Assembly (NCBI GenBank): GCA_963969345.1
Contig: OZ017766.1
Location: 3,906,001-3,970,000 of the forward strand
DNA from: Turbatrix aceti
Taxonomy: Eukaryota; Nematoda; Chromadorea; Rhabditida; Panagrolaimidae
Length of the DNA: 64,000 bases
Direction: 5' to 3'
In this document: positions 1 to 11,827 of the stretch, piece by piece
Position numbering within the stretch: position 1 is the first letter of the stretch
Layout of the letters: each line of letters opens with the position of its first letter
The notes under the pieces: generated by a model
The model's input: only the letters and a program-made list of their open reading frames with translations
The model's database searches: none
Told to the model about the DNA's origin: nothing
Translations under genes and position numbers: made by a program

Positions 1-105
1 AACTTTGTTTTAAAATGGCTAAAATCGAAGATACGGCTTTTTTTTACAATTTCATACTAGTGGATTTTGTGCGCTCAAAAACACTGGCTGCCGGCGAAAA
101 AACAC

Positions 106-177
106 AGCAGCGTGGCGCAGCGGAAGCGCGCGAGGCCCATAACCTCGAGGTCGGTGGATCGAAACCACTCGCTGCTA
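106..177 (+). tRNA. Initiator tRNA-Met (CAT anticodon)
   Basis: A 72-nt cloverleaf can be folded by eye. The 7-bp acceptor stem pairs AGCAGCG with CGCTGCT, followed by discriminator A at 177. The anticodon stem CGAGG/CCTCG (131-135/143-147) closes a 7-base loop with CAT at 138-140. The T arm contains GATCGAAAC. An A1-U72 pair and this T-loop are hallmarks of the eukaryotic initiator rather than elongator tRNA-Met. No intron is present. It lies on the same strand as the Eph receptor and only 30 bp upstream of that gene's first visible exon, so it appears to be nested in an intron. Confidence 0.95.
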
Positions 178-207
178 GTGCTTTTTTTTAACTCTGCAAT
201 TTTTTAG

Positions 208-3200
208 CTTACATTCTGAACACACTCAACGCAACCGTCGAACTCGATTGGAGAACCGTAACCAATGTAGACGGTGAAGATGGAGTAAGCTTTTTTGTGG
301 TCTTGAAATATTGGAGTGAAATGTCATTTTTTTCAGTGGCTCGAAGAGACATACCGCTCCGAAGAAGACGGCCTCAACCACCAGGCGTTTTCTGTGTGCA
401 ACGTGGAGCACAAAGACCCCGACAACTGGCTGCTTGTGCCGCGGCTGGCCCGAGGCGAGGCGAATCGTGTCTTTATCGAGGTAAAATTCTCGATGCGCTC
501 CTGTGCAGAGATGCCGGCGTATTCCCGGGCGTGCAAGGAGACGCTCCGGCTCTACGCTCGACCCGCAAGCCTCACCGACGAGTTGGACGGCGAGCGATGG
601 CAGGACGACCCTCACTGGCTCCTCGTCGATACCATCGCCGCGACGTCGTCCGAGAAGGCGCGCAGCTACACGCAGACGACCAGCTTCGCCACCAACGCCT
701 CGCACGTCTTCTTCGCGTTCCGCGACAGCGGCGCGTGCTCGTCGCTGCTCTCTGTCAAAGTTTTCTACCAAATCTGCCCGTCTCAGACCGTCGACTTTAC
801 CTTCCTGCCCCGCACGGTCTCTGGCTCGGACCTGCATTCTGTCGTCAGCGTGCCCGGCAAATGCGTGGCCAACGCGGCGCCTCAGCCGGGCATGCTGGTG
901 CCTGCGACGTCGATCTGCCGCGCCGACGGCCGCTGGGAGCAGCTAGCGACGTCGTCTTCGGCTGCAGGCTGCGAATGCAACGCTGGCTACGTCGCCGTCG
1001 CAAACGAAAGCATGTGTTCTGGTGAGTTTTTTTTTGAATGATCGGGTTTTCTTGAAAAATTCATCCTTCGTCTTCGTTTTATTTTTATTTTTTTGGATAA
1101 CTTATGGGTTGTTTTTGCAAAAGGGCGAAAAAATAACGAGCATGTGTTGAAAGGCGAATTTCATACGGTCCACAAAGTTTGTTCTTCCTGCTAATGTGCG
1201 AAATCTGACTCCTACGCAAAGGTGCGATTTTTTGTGAATGCACTGCGGTGATCCAGTTTCACCGCGCCCTTCTCCTCTCCTCCGAGCGAGCCAGCCGTTT
1301 GTTTTGGCGGGAGCAGGCGCTGTGACCGGCCACCACCTTTTCATTATGCTCATTAACTTGTTCAAGGCTCTGTTCATTGTCAGAAATTATAAGCAGCCGC
1401 GCGGGAAGAGGGCAAAAACAATGCACCCCGACAAATTACATATTAGCTCTTCCTTTGACGGCGTCCTGGTCAAAAGCGGCGTGCTCCGGCATTTTCGGGC
1501 TTTGCAAGCGGAAAAGGAACGGCGAAGCGACAGGGGTGGTCTCTGGCCACACACGTAGCCCGTCTTTTTGACGGAAGGCAGGCTCATTAAGTTTTATGAG
1601 ATGGCCGCCGGGATCTCAAGCACGCTGCCTTGCCCGCCGGCCAGCCCGGCAGGCCAGTTGATGCGCCGAGGTGATAGGACTAATTTCGGGCACTGACTTT
1701 GAAGACGAACATGCCGGCAGGCGATTTAATGAATTCTCGAGAGTCTTGTGAACGCATAAAAACGCGCACACACGAGTTGGAAGCAAGCAATTTTGTCGCT
1801 TTTCAATTTTGGCATTTTGTGGACGACGGCTGCCTGCTTTGTTCGTCGCCACACGCGATGGATGTCCGTTCAATTGTTTCAACCGACTTGCGAAAAAGGG
1901 ACCGGCCGCCACCGCCGCAGCAGAGTGACCAAGCAAGCAACGCATGGCACATTCAGGCGACAGACGGCAAATATTGGCCTCGTTTATCCGATACAATACC
2001 CATCTAAGAATTACATTTATTCGTCTTTTGGGGTGATGAGCGCGTCTATTTATACAACTCGTCTTCTCCAATGTCGATCATTGCGCGGCACCGGCGTTTT
2101 ACGGCTGCCGACGCACGATGACGCCGCCGCAATCCAAGCCTTTGTTTGCGGAGGCGATTGTCGCATTGACCGCATCTTGACCCGGCCAGCCGGATCGGTA
2201 TCGCTGGGCCACACTCTCGAACGAAGACGAGTGCTAAATTGAGGGGCTCTTTTTCGCGCATTTATTTTGCCACTCAGGTTACCTCGTTCCTCTTTGCCGT
2301 CAAGTGACTGTCGCACTTTTTCTCAAAAAGGACCATTGCAAAGGGGAAAAACAAAAACAAGGGAAAAAGCAGGCAAAAATGAATCAAGTCGTTTCAGCAT
2401 GCGCAATCGGCACGTTCAAGTCTTCCCGCGGCCTCGGCGTCTGTCTGCTGTGCCCGATCAACTCAGCCTCGTCGACTGCGGGTTCCCGGGAGTGCAAGTG
2501 CGATGCCGGCTTCTTCCGGGCCCCGAACGAGTCCTCCGAGACAGCGTGCACGCAACCGCCGTCCAAGCCATCTGCTCTCCGGGTTGCGCGACTCAATCAA
2601 ACATCTGTGACGCTCACCTGGGAAGAGCCGTCATCGCTGGGCGGCAGACGAGAGGTGTGGTACTCGTTCAAGTGCCCCAAGTGCTCCAAGAACGCCGTTG
2701 CCCGGCCTTCGCGGGCCTCGTTCAAGGAAAAGCAGCTCGTCCTCAGCAATCTCGAGCCCGGCGTGCCGTACACGCTCATGATCTTCGCGCACAACGAGGT
2801 CTCCGTGCTCTCTGACCTCAAGCAGTACGAGGTCATCGAGTTCACGACTCAGCGCTCGGCGGATCTCGACGTCGGCCCGCTCCGCATCGATGCCGAACTC
2901 GAGAGCGGGCTCACTCTCGCCTGGCAGTCCGTGCCCCACGTCCATCAGTACGAGGTCGAGGCGCGCTACGAGAACGTCTCTTCTTTCACGCACTCCCGAG
3001 TGCCGTACTTCTCGTTCCCGAGTCTCTCGAAGCGATTCGCGTACTCCTTCCGCGTTCGGGCCTGGACCCACGACGACGGCGTCACCGACTGGTCCGATCC
3101 TCTCTTCTACCGCGTCGGAGCTGGCGTCATCACCGGTCCCGAAGCGACTCGTGCCGGACTCATTGTGCCGAGATCGTTCAACCTGGCTCCCCGGGCCGAG

Positions 3201-5254
3201 CTCGACACCTTCGAAGGCCCCGCCGACGCTCTGCTGCCTGCCAACTTCTGGCCATGGATCATCGTATCCTTCCTCGGCGTCGCGTTCATCATCGTAGTTC
3301 TCATGTTTGTCTCGAGTCGCGCCAGACGGAATAGGAAGCAGATGAGCGACCTGGATGTGCTCGACACCTACAAACAAGGTTCGTGTCAAGACCAGTTTTA
3401 TTTATTTGTATTTACATTTTTGGGTTCTTTGGCATTTTTGTATGCCAAAGGCATGTTTTCTGTGGACAGCACAGCCACCCCAGAGTGATTGTTTTTTGTT
3501 TCCGCTTGACGTCTTGTTACTGTCTCGCTTTTAGACACCATGACACCGGACACTGCGCACCGCCCGAAGAGCCAGAGTCCCGTCTTCTCCGCTTCCACGC
3601 TGCCAAAAACCTTCATGCGAAAACGTACGGTTGTTTTTTTTCGCTTGCCAGCACAGCACGCTCTGTGATTTATTTCCCAGCTTCACTCCGATTTTGGGTC
3701 TTGGAGGGATTCAATGGGTTATTTTTCAGTGAACGTTCCCCTGATTCCGGTGTACGGCACGCAAAAGTCCATGCACAAGAGCAATCACTGCTACGTGGAT
3801 CCCTCGACGTACGAGAACCCCAAGGAGGCCCTCGACGACTTCGCCAACGACATCGACCCCAAACTCATCCAGGTCTTCCGCCAGATCGGTGTCGGGGAGT
3901 TCGGCGAGGTCTGCTGCGGCAGGCTGCTCGTCGACGGCGCTTACGGAGCTGTTGCGGTTCGTTTTGTTATTCTGGTTCTTAGAAAATATTAAAAAATTTG
4001 TTTCAGCAAGTCGTGGCTGTCAAAACGCTGCTGCCGGGCTCGAGCGAAAAAGCCAAGGCGGATTTCCTGACGGAAGCCTCGATCATGGGCCAGTTCGAGC
4101 ACGAGAACGTCATCCACCTCATCGGCGTCGTGACCAGGTCTGAGCCGGTCATGATCGTCACGGAGTACATGCTGAACGGCGCCCTGGACAAGTTCCTGCG
4201 CGACAACGACAACGGCACGCTGACGGTCGTCCAGCTGGCGGCGATGATGAAGGGCATCGCGGCCGGCATGAAGTACCTCACCGACATGGGCTACATCCAC
4301 CGCGATCTGGCCGCGCGCAACATCCTCGTCGACGACTGCCTCACGTGCAAGATCGCGGATTTCGGACTCTCCCGCGGGTCCCGAGGCGTGCAGGAGCCGG
4401 AGTACACGACCAACGGCGGCAAGATCCCCATCCGGTGGACAGCACCCGAGGCCATCACCCACCACAAATACACGCCTGCCTCCGACGTCTGGTCGTTCGG
4501 CATCGTGATGTGGGAGGTGTGCAGCTTCGGCGAGCGGCCGTACTGGGACTGGACCAACCACAAGGTCATCAACGAGATCCACGCCGGCTACCGGCTCCCG
4601 TGCCCGATGGATTCGCCGCTCGAGTTGCACGCGCTCATGCTCGCGTGCTGGCACGCAGATCGCCACAAGCGGCCCACCTTCGGCCAGCTCGTGCAGGCGC
4701 TCGGGGTCTTCATCAACCGCACCCAGGGCATCTACGACAAAGACGTCGACAACAGCTCCGGGGCCGGCGGCGCTGTCTACCAGTCAACGACCAACCTGAC
4801 CGGTGACCTGGCTCGGGGCTACTCCCCGCCGTCGTTCTCCGTGCCTTCGCCGCCCTCGAGCATGCCCCCGACGTCGCTGCCCGCGGGCCTTGGTCTTGAG
4901 GACTTTCTCCTTGCCAACGGCCTTGCGCACTGCCTCGGACCGCTCCACGTCTGCGGGGTGACCAGCCTGGTGGACCTGACGCGGCTGTCCCACTCGGACC
5001 TCGCCGCTCTCGGTCTGCAGCCCGTCGACGCGCTCCAACTCGCCGATGCCATCCGCAACTTCTCCAACACCCAGGGCATGGCGTCGACGCTGCTCCACCT
5101 CCGACAGCAGCCCGGTCTGCTCCGCAACCAGCGATCGCCGATGCTCTCCGGCGTGTCCAACGGCACGACGCAGACCTTCCTCACGGCGGCGTCGTCGACT
5201 TCGACGTCGCCGGCCGGCCGGTATCACACCGCGCACGAGGGCTTTCCTGTCTGA
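208..5254 (+). CDS. vab-1: Eph receptor tyrosine kinase (vab-1-like), 5' end outside window
   Basis: Six exons join in phase: 208-284, 337-1021, 2398-3378, 3535-3624, 3730-3956 and 4007-5254, giving about 1100 residues. The order is ephrin-binding domain ([18 protein letters not shown]-like [12 protein letters not shown]), Cys-rich/EGF-like segment, two fibronectin III repeats, one membrane segment ([20 protein letters not shown]), kinase, SAM domain and a C-terminus ending GFPV (possible PDZ ligand). The kinase looks active: G-loop [15 protein letters not shown] lysine, [14 protein letters not shown] and an activation-loop Tyr before PIRWTAPEA. Eph receptors bind ephrins on neighbouring cells and guide axons and epithelial movement. 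The signal-peptide exon is not in the window. Intron 1022-2397 is unusually long (1376 bp); the other internal introns are 50-156 bp. A poly(A) signal lies at 5492. Confidence 0.93.
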
Positions 5255-5491
5255 GTTCGTCCGCGACCGCGCCTTCTCCTGGTGTCACTCCCGATCCACA
5301 ACCTCTTCCAAATCGCTCTCAACTATCAGTTCGGTGCCAACACGGGATTTTCTAGTCGTCTGCCAAGGGTCTTCTTCAGTGCTCCCCCAGTTTCTACGCC
5401 ACAACGACTCTCCATTCATTGCCCATGTAAAGAATAGATTTATGACCATGTTTTCATACAGCGTGTTTTTTCGCGATCTTTCATAAGAGAT

Positions 5492-5497
5492 AATAAA
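5492..5497 (+). terminator. Poly(A) signal AATAAA of the Eph receptor gene
   Basis: Canonical AATAAA 238 bp after the stop codon, in AT-rich DNA. Confidence 0.6.
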
Positions 5498-7757
5498 AAT
5501 CAACACAACTACACAGACGAGAGTTTTTTTGCCTCTTGCCACCGACAAGGTCACTGCGAACTTTCTTTTACTCGCCTTTCACCGTTCCGACGATGAACAA
5601 AATTATGCGCGGAATTTTTTGAAGATAACTCCTCTGATTAGCAGCGCTTACTGACGCAAAGTTTTTGTAAAACTGGGGAACGAAATTTTTTTAAAACCGG
5701 ATTCTTCGAGTTGGAAAAACTTTGACCGGAACAAAAGACAAATAAATTGCTATGTTGGTATTCGGTATCGTATCCGTTGCAAGGTTGTTGTTGTTGAATT
5801 AGCGACTGTTATTGTTTTTAGGAGAGATCGGGACTCGAGATTACGGTGCCTGGACTCGTCCGCGCAGGTGATCCGCAATAATACGGGGTATTAGCGCAAC
5901 AGGAAGGCTTCAGAGCACCGAAACAATGCGTTGCGCCATTCGCATGACGCGAGGTCACCTGTCGAGTCAAGAGAAGCGTGAGCTTGCCGTCGACCTCATT
6001 GTTCTCGACTTGTTGTTGCCGGAACCCGCGAGACGAGTTGTTGTTGCATGCCCGGTGGTTTAATGGGGTACTGCAGCGGGAAACAAGCACAGTCGACCTG
6101 GGGGGTCAGTCCGAGATGCATGCATGCAGGTGCCAGCGGCGGGATTGCCAGGGCAGGACAGGGTCACTGCTTGCAAATGAATGTCAGCCTGCCAATTAGC
6201 ATGTCAGCAACCGAAAAACCGGCACAACGGCGACAGGCGCTGCGCTACGATGCGTGAGACTCTGCGCGGGTCGACTGACTGATTGATGAGCGCGCAACAG
6301 AGACAGCTAATAAATAGAGCCTCAAAATGACCCCTCATCCCTTCCTTTACTCGAGAGGGATGCGAAACTTGCACAATGCCCATTTTGCTTGTTTAAGAAA
6401 CCACAAAACAGTGATACAGTCTGCCTGAAGAACAGGACCGTGCCGTACTCGAACGCAGAACAGAGGCAAAGTCAATTCACACTCTCCGCAGGAATGCAAT
6501 ATGCTTGGCACAGAGGACAATAAGGTGCCATTTGTAGAAGAGCCTCTTGACCCGGCACCCTAAATGGAAGCACTTACATAACCGTTACGAGGCCGGATCT
6601 CATGCTGCTGCGCAAGTGGCTCGCTTGCCTCCCAGCCGGGGTCACGTGCAGCTTCCCACGACCCCGCAGCGTTGCTTGCTACTGTACTTCTCCGGAGTGT
6701 CTGGTCTACTACTGAACAACGACCGGCGCTAATCCGATCAAAATCACCTAGGACTGTTAATAACACCCAGTTCTCCGTAGTTTTGACGCTTTCCGCCCGC
6801 TCGTTTGCAAAAAAAAGGAGGAAACAGTAAAAAACAAAACACAAGTGCAAATAACATCTGCTTTCATCCGGGATTTTCAATCATGTTTTATTTGCTTTTT
6901 GCCGGATTTTTGTAAATACATGTCAGACGTATTGTTTGTTTACGAGAGCATAAGTTGTAACGATCTCTCGGGGACAGCAATAACACCTTCCGCCAATTAT
7001 CGCGGTCTCGGGGCAATTCGCCGGCAGCAGGAGATTTATGTCGGTCAGCAAATCATATCACGGACGCCTGGCACGCGTCACCTGGCCTTGGCAGCGATGA
7101 TCGTCGTCTTGTCGGTTTTATGCAAATCCAAGTAATCGCCCGAGAAAGTGTCGTAAACCTCTGGCGCGATGACACGCCGTTTGTTTACCCTGATTAATGA
7201 CAATACCTTTCTTTCGCCAAAACGAAAACGATTCCTCAAAGGTTCGAAGGGGTACAAAAGTCGAAATATGCGGGGGTCGGTTAAGTGGAAAATTATTGGC
7301 CTTCTTGAATCTAATCTGCATATAAGTGGGGGCTTTTGGCAGTTGCATGATCGTGGACAAGGCTGGGGCTACTGTCATGAGGGGATTTGCAACCCGAACA
7401 CCCCCAATGTATTTTAAAAGACTTGGATAATCAAAAAAATGACCTGCATCAAGCAAATTTAGATTTTGGAAGCACGTGCAGGTGAGGGAGGGGGACGCAA
7501 ACATAGCATCGGTAGGCACGCGACGGGCTGTGATGTCTGAAGGCTGTCGTGGCTATAGATCAGGTTGATCCTCATCCCCCGCTGCATTGGGGCTGATCAA
7601 CGAGAGCTGACGTCAAAGCACAACAACTCCCGCGGCGCCCGTGGTGTGCGGAAATGAGCGTTAATCCAGCAATGTAGTGGATTTTAGCGAGTCTTTAAAA
7701 CCGAGCCCGACGTCGCTTCACAACTCCATTCAACTGTTCCCCAGTTTCGGAGCCAAC
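5498..7757. other. Intergenic region without a supported gene
   Basis: About 2.2 kb between the Eph receptor and the sulfotransferase. Open frames here are short, lack recognisable motifs and cannot be joined convincingly across splice sites. It probably holds the sulfotransferase promoter. I see no RNA gene or repeat in it. Confidence 0.5.
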
Positions 7758-9011
7758 ATGAAAAATTTTGGAATGCGGTGTCGTACGTGTCTGTCACGGA
7801 GCGCGTACACGGTTGGATGTGCCGTAATTGTCAGCCTTTTCGTCTACAGTATCCATATCAGTTTTCCAAACAGCCGTAATGTTTTCTGGCGCTTCATAGA
7901 AGCCGATTACAAATCCCCAGATTCTTCTTCGCTGCCAAGCTATGACCCCGACGCGATGGACGGTAACGGCCGGTACCTGCAAGCAAAATTCGAAAAACAG
8001 GAGGCCGAGAGAATCCTTGGAAACCTCCGGCTCAGCAATACCGAAACACTCGAAACACAAAACAGTGACGTAAGTGGCGTTAATTGTAAATATTCGTCGT
8101 CAACAGATCAAATAATTTTTTAGCCGTTGCCAGACAAAAGTGCCTTCGGAACGGACTTCACCGATCCTCAATGGTCACAGAAGATCTGCACGGCCTACGA
8201 CGCTCAGAGGTGCACCGGGAAGTTCAAGAATGTGGAAACACGAATCGCAGTCGCCGAAAAGTACAAAACAGCGTCGTGCATCATTCAGAAGTCGATGTCG
8301 ACGATTCTGCACTCCATGATGTGCTACCTCAACAACGAGACGCAGTTTGTGAAGGCGACCGAGGCCATCACCGACAACCAGCTCATCCTCGACCGAGCCG
8401 AGATCCGCAGATTCTGCAACGACGACATCCTCAAGTACAGCGTGGACTCGGTGGAAGACTCCTTCAACATCGACGCCTTCAACCGAGAAGACTGGCTGTT
8501 CATGGCGATCGTGCGGAACCCCCTCGACCGCTTCCTCTCCGGCTTCGTCGACAAATGCGTCCGAAAGCCCGCCTCGTCGAACTACTGCAACGGCTGCAAG
8601 GCCAACATGACGTGCTTCGTCGTCTCCGAGTACCAGCGCATGATGAAGAACCGCAGGTACCGGCCGACGCGGACCTTCGAGGACCGCCACTTCTTCCCGC
8701 AGTCGTGGCGCTGCAACCTGAGGGACAAGCTGGACCAGTACAAGTTCATCCATTACTCGTCGAACGTCTCCGACATCCTCGACCAGCTCCTGCCGCTGCT
8801 CGCGCACCAAAGCGTGCCCCAGAGGATGCTGTCGTTCATGCAGAAGGAGCTGAACAAGGACGCGAGGACCGTTCACTCCACGATTTCCACCAATGCGCGG
8901 AGCTTCTTCGAGAAGCGCCTCATGAACAGCCCCTTCCTCCTCGAATACGTCATCCGCATGTTCTACTGGGACTTTGTGCTCTTCAACTTTGACATTCCCA
9001 TTTTGTCCTGA
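7758..9011 (+). CDS. Carbohydrate sulfotransferase-like type II membrane protein
   Basis: Two exons, 7758-8069 and 8124-9011, join in phase 0 across a 54-bp intron and give 399 aa. A short basic N-terminus is followed by one membrane segment (YTVGCAVIVSLFVYSIHISF, about residues 15-34), as expected for a Golgi type II enzyme. The second exon carries the features of the nematode-expanded sulfotransferase family (Sulfotransfer_2-like): a 5'-phosphosulfate-binding-like stretch (CIIQKSMSTILHSMMC), a 3'-phosphate-binding stretch (AIVRNPLDRFLSGF) and many cysteines. The likely reaction moves sulfate from PAPS to a glycan; the substrate cannot be told. An in-frame ATG at 7677 exists, but 7758 has the better start context (CCAACATG) and puts the membrane segment near the N-terminus. 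Poly(A) signal at 9051. Confidence 0.8.
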
Positions 9012-9050
9012 GCTGTCCATTTATAGCGTGCAAATATTAGGAAAGTAGAA

Positions 9051-9056
9051 AATAAA
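9051..9056 (+). terminator. Poly(A) signal AATAAA of the sulfotransferase gene
   Basis: AATAAA 40 bp after the stop codon. Confidence 0.7.
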
Positions 9057-9489
9057 GGCACTTTTGAAAAAAATTGTATCCTGGTCGATTTACGAAACAA
9101 CAACGGTGTTGCACCCTGACAATGAGCAACGTCACAGTCTGCTTGAGTGCGCACGAAAATAATAATTGATAACAAAAAGTAACAAAATAGTGTTTAAAAA
9201 AATTTTGATAACGATTCACGTATCGGATAGCAAAAAAAGAATGATTTTTGACACAGCATCTTTTTATGTTATAAGTCGAAAAAAATTTTTGAACGTGTTT
9301 GGGTTTTGAATAGTCGCCGCTGACTGCGGATTAACTTCCCAAAACGTCACCCCTCCCTTTTACACCGTACGTGCATAGGTTCTGTTTCTCTGCGTCTTCT
9401 TGAAAAGTGCAATATAAATGATGTCGCTTGGTTATTCAGGCTATTTGCGTAAGCAGGCAGACAAAAACAGTTTCCGAGCATCTATCGCC

Positions 9490-9591
9490 GGTTTAATTAC
9501 CCAAGTTTGAGGTAAACATTGAATTCCGCCCTTGCGAAAGCTTGTGGTTGGTTACCACTAAATTTTGGAACGCGTTTGCACAAGCAGATGC
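9490..9591 (+). ncRNA. sl-1: SL1 spliced-leader RNA gene
   Basis: Positions 9490-9511 match the 22-nt nematode SL1 leader, starting GGTTTAATTACCC and ending TTTGAG. The splice donor GTAAACATTGAA follows at 9512, as in the Caenorhabditis elegans SL1 RNA. The intron-like part has a stem GTGGT/ACCAC (9544-9548/9554-9558), an Sm-binding site AATTTTGG (9561-9568) flanked by TAAATTTTGGAACG as in C. elegans, and a final stem-loop GCGTTTGC/GCAGATGC (9572-9579/9584-9591). SL1 snRNP donates its leader by trans-splicing to the 5' ends of many nematode mRNAs. No 5S rRNA gene is next to it, so this is a dispersed copy rather than part of a 5S-SL1 array. The 3' end is set by the last stem. Confidence 0.95.
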
Positions 9592-10302
9592 AGAAATAAA
9601 AATCAATAATAAAAAAATAAAATTATCACGCCACTGTGTCGCAAATTAATCAAAAGTTCGATTCAAAACTTTAGTTTGGCTTTTTTTACGTGTGTTCGTT
9701 TAATTTTGTTATTTTTTAACGGATTTTTCATAAAAAATTATCTCAAACGGTAGTTTCTTTCATCAAAAATTTATATGTGCCAATGTAAAAATTAAAAACG
9801 AGGGAATACGCTTTTCTTATTGAGCTTAAAAAAATTCTGCGTTGCGTGTCAAATTGATTTAGATTAACGCTCACACATCATAAAATAACACCCACATATT
9901 TTGTATCTACAAACAAAAAGCTGCAAAAGCACCAAAAAAAGCTGATTTTAAAAAATTGTCGGAAACTACAAAAACCAGCACAAATCTGTGAATGGAAAGA
10001 AATACGTCAAACCAGAACTTCAAATCTGGATTCTGCAAAAGAACACAATTCAAAAACAAAAACAGCCGCACAAGCCTTTGGCAAAGTGTTCCAATACACT
10101 CAACGCAAAAATTTCATCGAACTTTCTGGAGTGTCAGTGAGCACAAAATTTCTGATCTTGTTGTGCCTCTCGCGAATCGCCTCGAGTTTTCGTGTGTGCT
10201 CGCCACAGGCTCTTGTTGTTTTCGTTCTGTGGTGTGTTATTATTTTCATCATTTTCTCAGCAGTGATCAGTCGGGTGTCGATTTTTCAGAAGTTCCGAAG
10301 CC
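9592..10302. other. AT-rich intergenic DNA
   Basis: About 700 bp of T- and A-run-rich sequence between the SL1 RNA gene and GHITM. I see no coding or RNA feature apart from the region that must serve as the GHITM promoter. Confidence 0.5.
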
Positions 10303-11575
10303 ATGCTTTCTCGACTCGCAGCTTGTCGTTCCGTTGCGCCATCTGCCATCGCGGTGACACGCTCCATCGCTTTCACCAGCGTCCGGGGTGCCCGAGGCTC
10401 CGGTTTTGGGTCTAATTCTAACCGTTTCGCGCAGTCATTCGGCGTCAACGCGAGAACCCGTGCTGGACCAACGCTCCGCGAACGACTTCTTGGACCTACC
10501 ACCGGGAAACGTATGTTGCTTTTATTTCATATTTTCTGTAGCAGTTGTTTATTTTCTGTTTTTGTTTTCAGCTTTTGTCTACGGCACCTATGCGCTCGCA
10601 GGTGCTTCAGTTTTCGGCGTTGGCATGCTTTGCTACTACGGATTTGGCCTCTCGAAGGGCGTCAGTGCTCTCGATCGATCTGCGTACGTTTTTATTTCTT
10701 CTTATTGTTTTTTTTATGTATTACAAATTATTTTTTTTCTGGCACGAAATTTATTCGAATTTTATAATTTCCATGGTTTTATTTCAGTTTGTGGCCAGAA
10801 TACGTGCGGAGCCGTCTTCACCAGACCTACGCCTACCTGGGCGGTGGTCTCGCTCTGACGGCCGGTGCCGGCGTCCTTGCCGCACGAACCCCCGCAATCC
10901 TGGCCCTCACGTCCGGTGGCGGCATCCTCGCCATGGTCGGCACGATGGCCGTCATCATCGGCACGTCCTACGTCACACAGGCCATCTCCTACCACGAAAG
11001 CCCGCTCATGAAGCACGCAGCCTGGGCGCTGCACTGCGGAGCGCTCGGAGCCGTGCTCGCGCCTTTGGTGTTCATCGGCGGTCCCGTCTGCCTCCGCGCC
11101 GCCTGGTACACTGCCGGCCTCGTCGCCGGTCTCTCCGCGACTGCGATGACCGCGCCTTCCGAGCGCTTCCTCATGATGTCCGGCCCGCTGGCCATGGGCC
11201 TCGGCGTCGTCTTCGTCGCGAACATAGGTTCATTCTTCTTCCCGCCGGCTTCCGCCCTCGGCGCTGGCCTCGCCAGCATCGTCGTCTACGGCGGCCTTAT
11301 CCTGTTCTCTGCGATGCTGCTCTACGACACGCAGAAGGTCATCAAGAAGGCTGAGATGACCCCCGCCTCCGGCTACCGTACCTACTACAATGAATACGGT
11401 CAGCCCATCAATGTGCCAGTCTCTGGATACGATCCCATCAATGCGTATGTTTTTTGATACTTTTTAGGGTTTTTGAGAGTTTTTTTTCAGCCAGCTCTCC
11501 CTGTACATGGACATTATCAACATCTTCATCCGCATGGTCATGGTGCTGGGCGGCGGCGGCAACCGACGCAAGTGA
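10303..11575 (+). CDS. ghitm: GHITM/TMBIM5, mitochondrial inner-membrane BAX-inhibitor-1 family protein
   Basis: Four exons (10303-10510, 10572-10683, 10788-11444, 11491-11575) join in phase and encode 353 aa. The N-terminus (MLSRLAACRSVAPSAIAVTR) is a basic, Ser/Ala-rich mitochondrial presequence. The rest matches growth-hormone-inducible transmembrane protein along its length: CYYGFGLS, DRSALWPEYVRSR, GGPVCLRAAWYTAG, CAPSE-like TAPSERFLMMSGPL, LLYDTQKVIKKAE, YDPINA and a C-terminal MDIINIFIRM with a glycine-rich tail. It is a multi-pass protein of the inner membrane, where the family helps keep cristae structure and cytochrome c, and acts in cation exchange. Poly(A) signal at 11766. Confidence 0.95.
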
Positions 11576-11765
11576 GCGTCCTTCGCACAGTTTGAAGCGC
11601 CGAGCCATCCGCGGAGGTCCAGCGGGCCTTCTTGGCCTAGTGGTCGGTCTGCGGAGACACTTACTTCGATAGTCTGAATTTTCGCTGAACTGACTTTTTT
11701 CTGATATCCGCCATTTTGACTTGTGTATTTATCTCGTTTCGACGATGTTGGCAAATTAGGGAGAG

Positions 11766-11771
11766 AATAAA
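11766..11771 (+). terminator. Poly(A) signal AATAAA of the GHITM gene
   Basis: AATAAA 190 bp after the stop codon and 57 bp before the 3' end of the converging receptor gene. Confidence 0.65.
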
Positions 11772-11827
11772 CTGTTTCCTGTGCGTCATTGTGCTTAATT
11801 GGCTTTTGGGGTGCGTTTGCGGGGGTT

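Noticed and set aside
7118..7519. 133-codon minus-strand frame before the sulfotransferase
   Set aside because: No domain, signal or splice support; looks like chance in promoter DNA.
9012..10302. 5S rRNA gene next to the SL1 RNA gene
   Set aside because: I looked for 5S internal-promoter motifs on both strands and found none.
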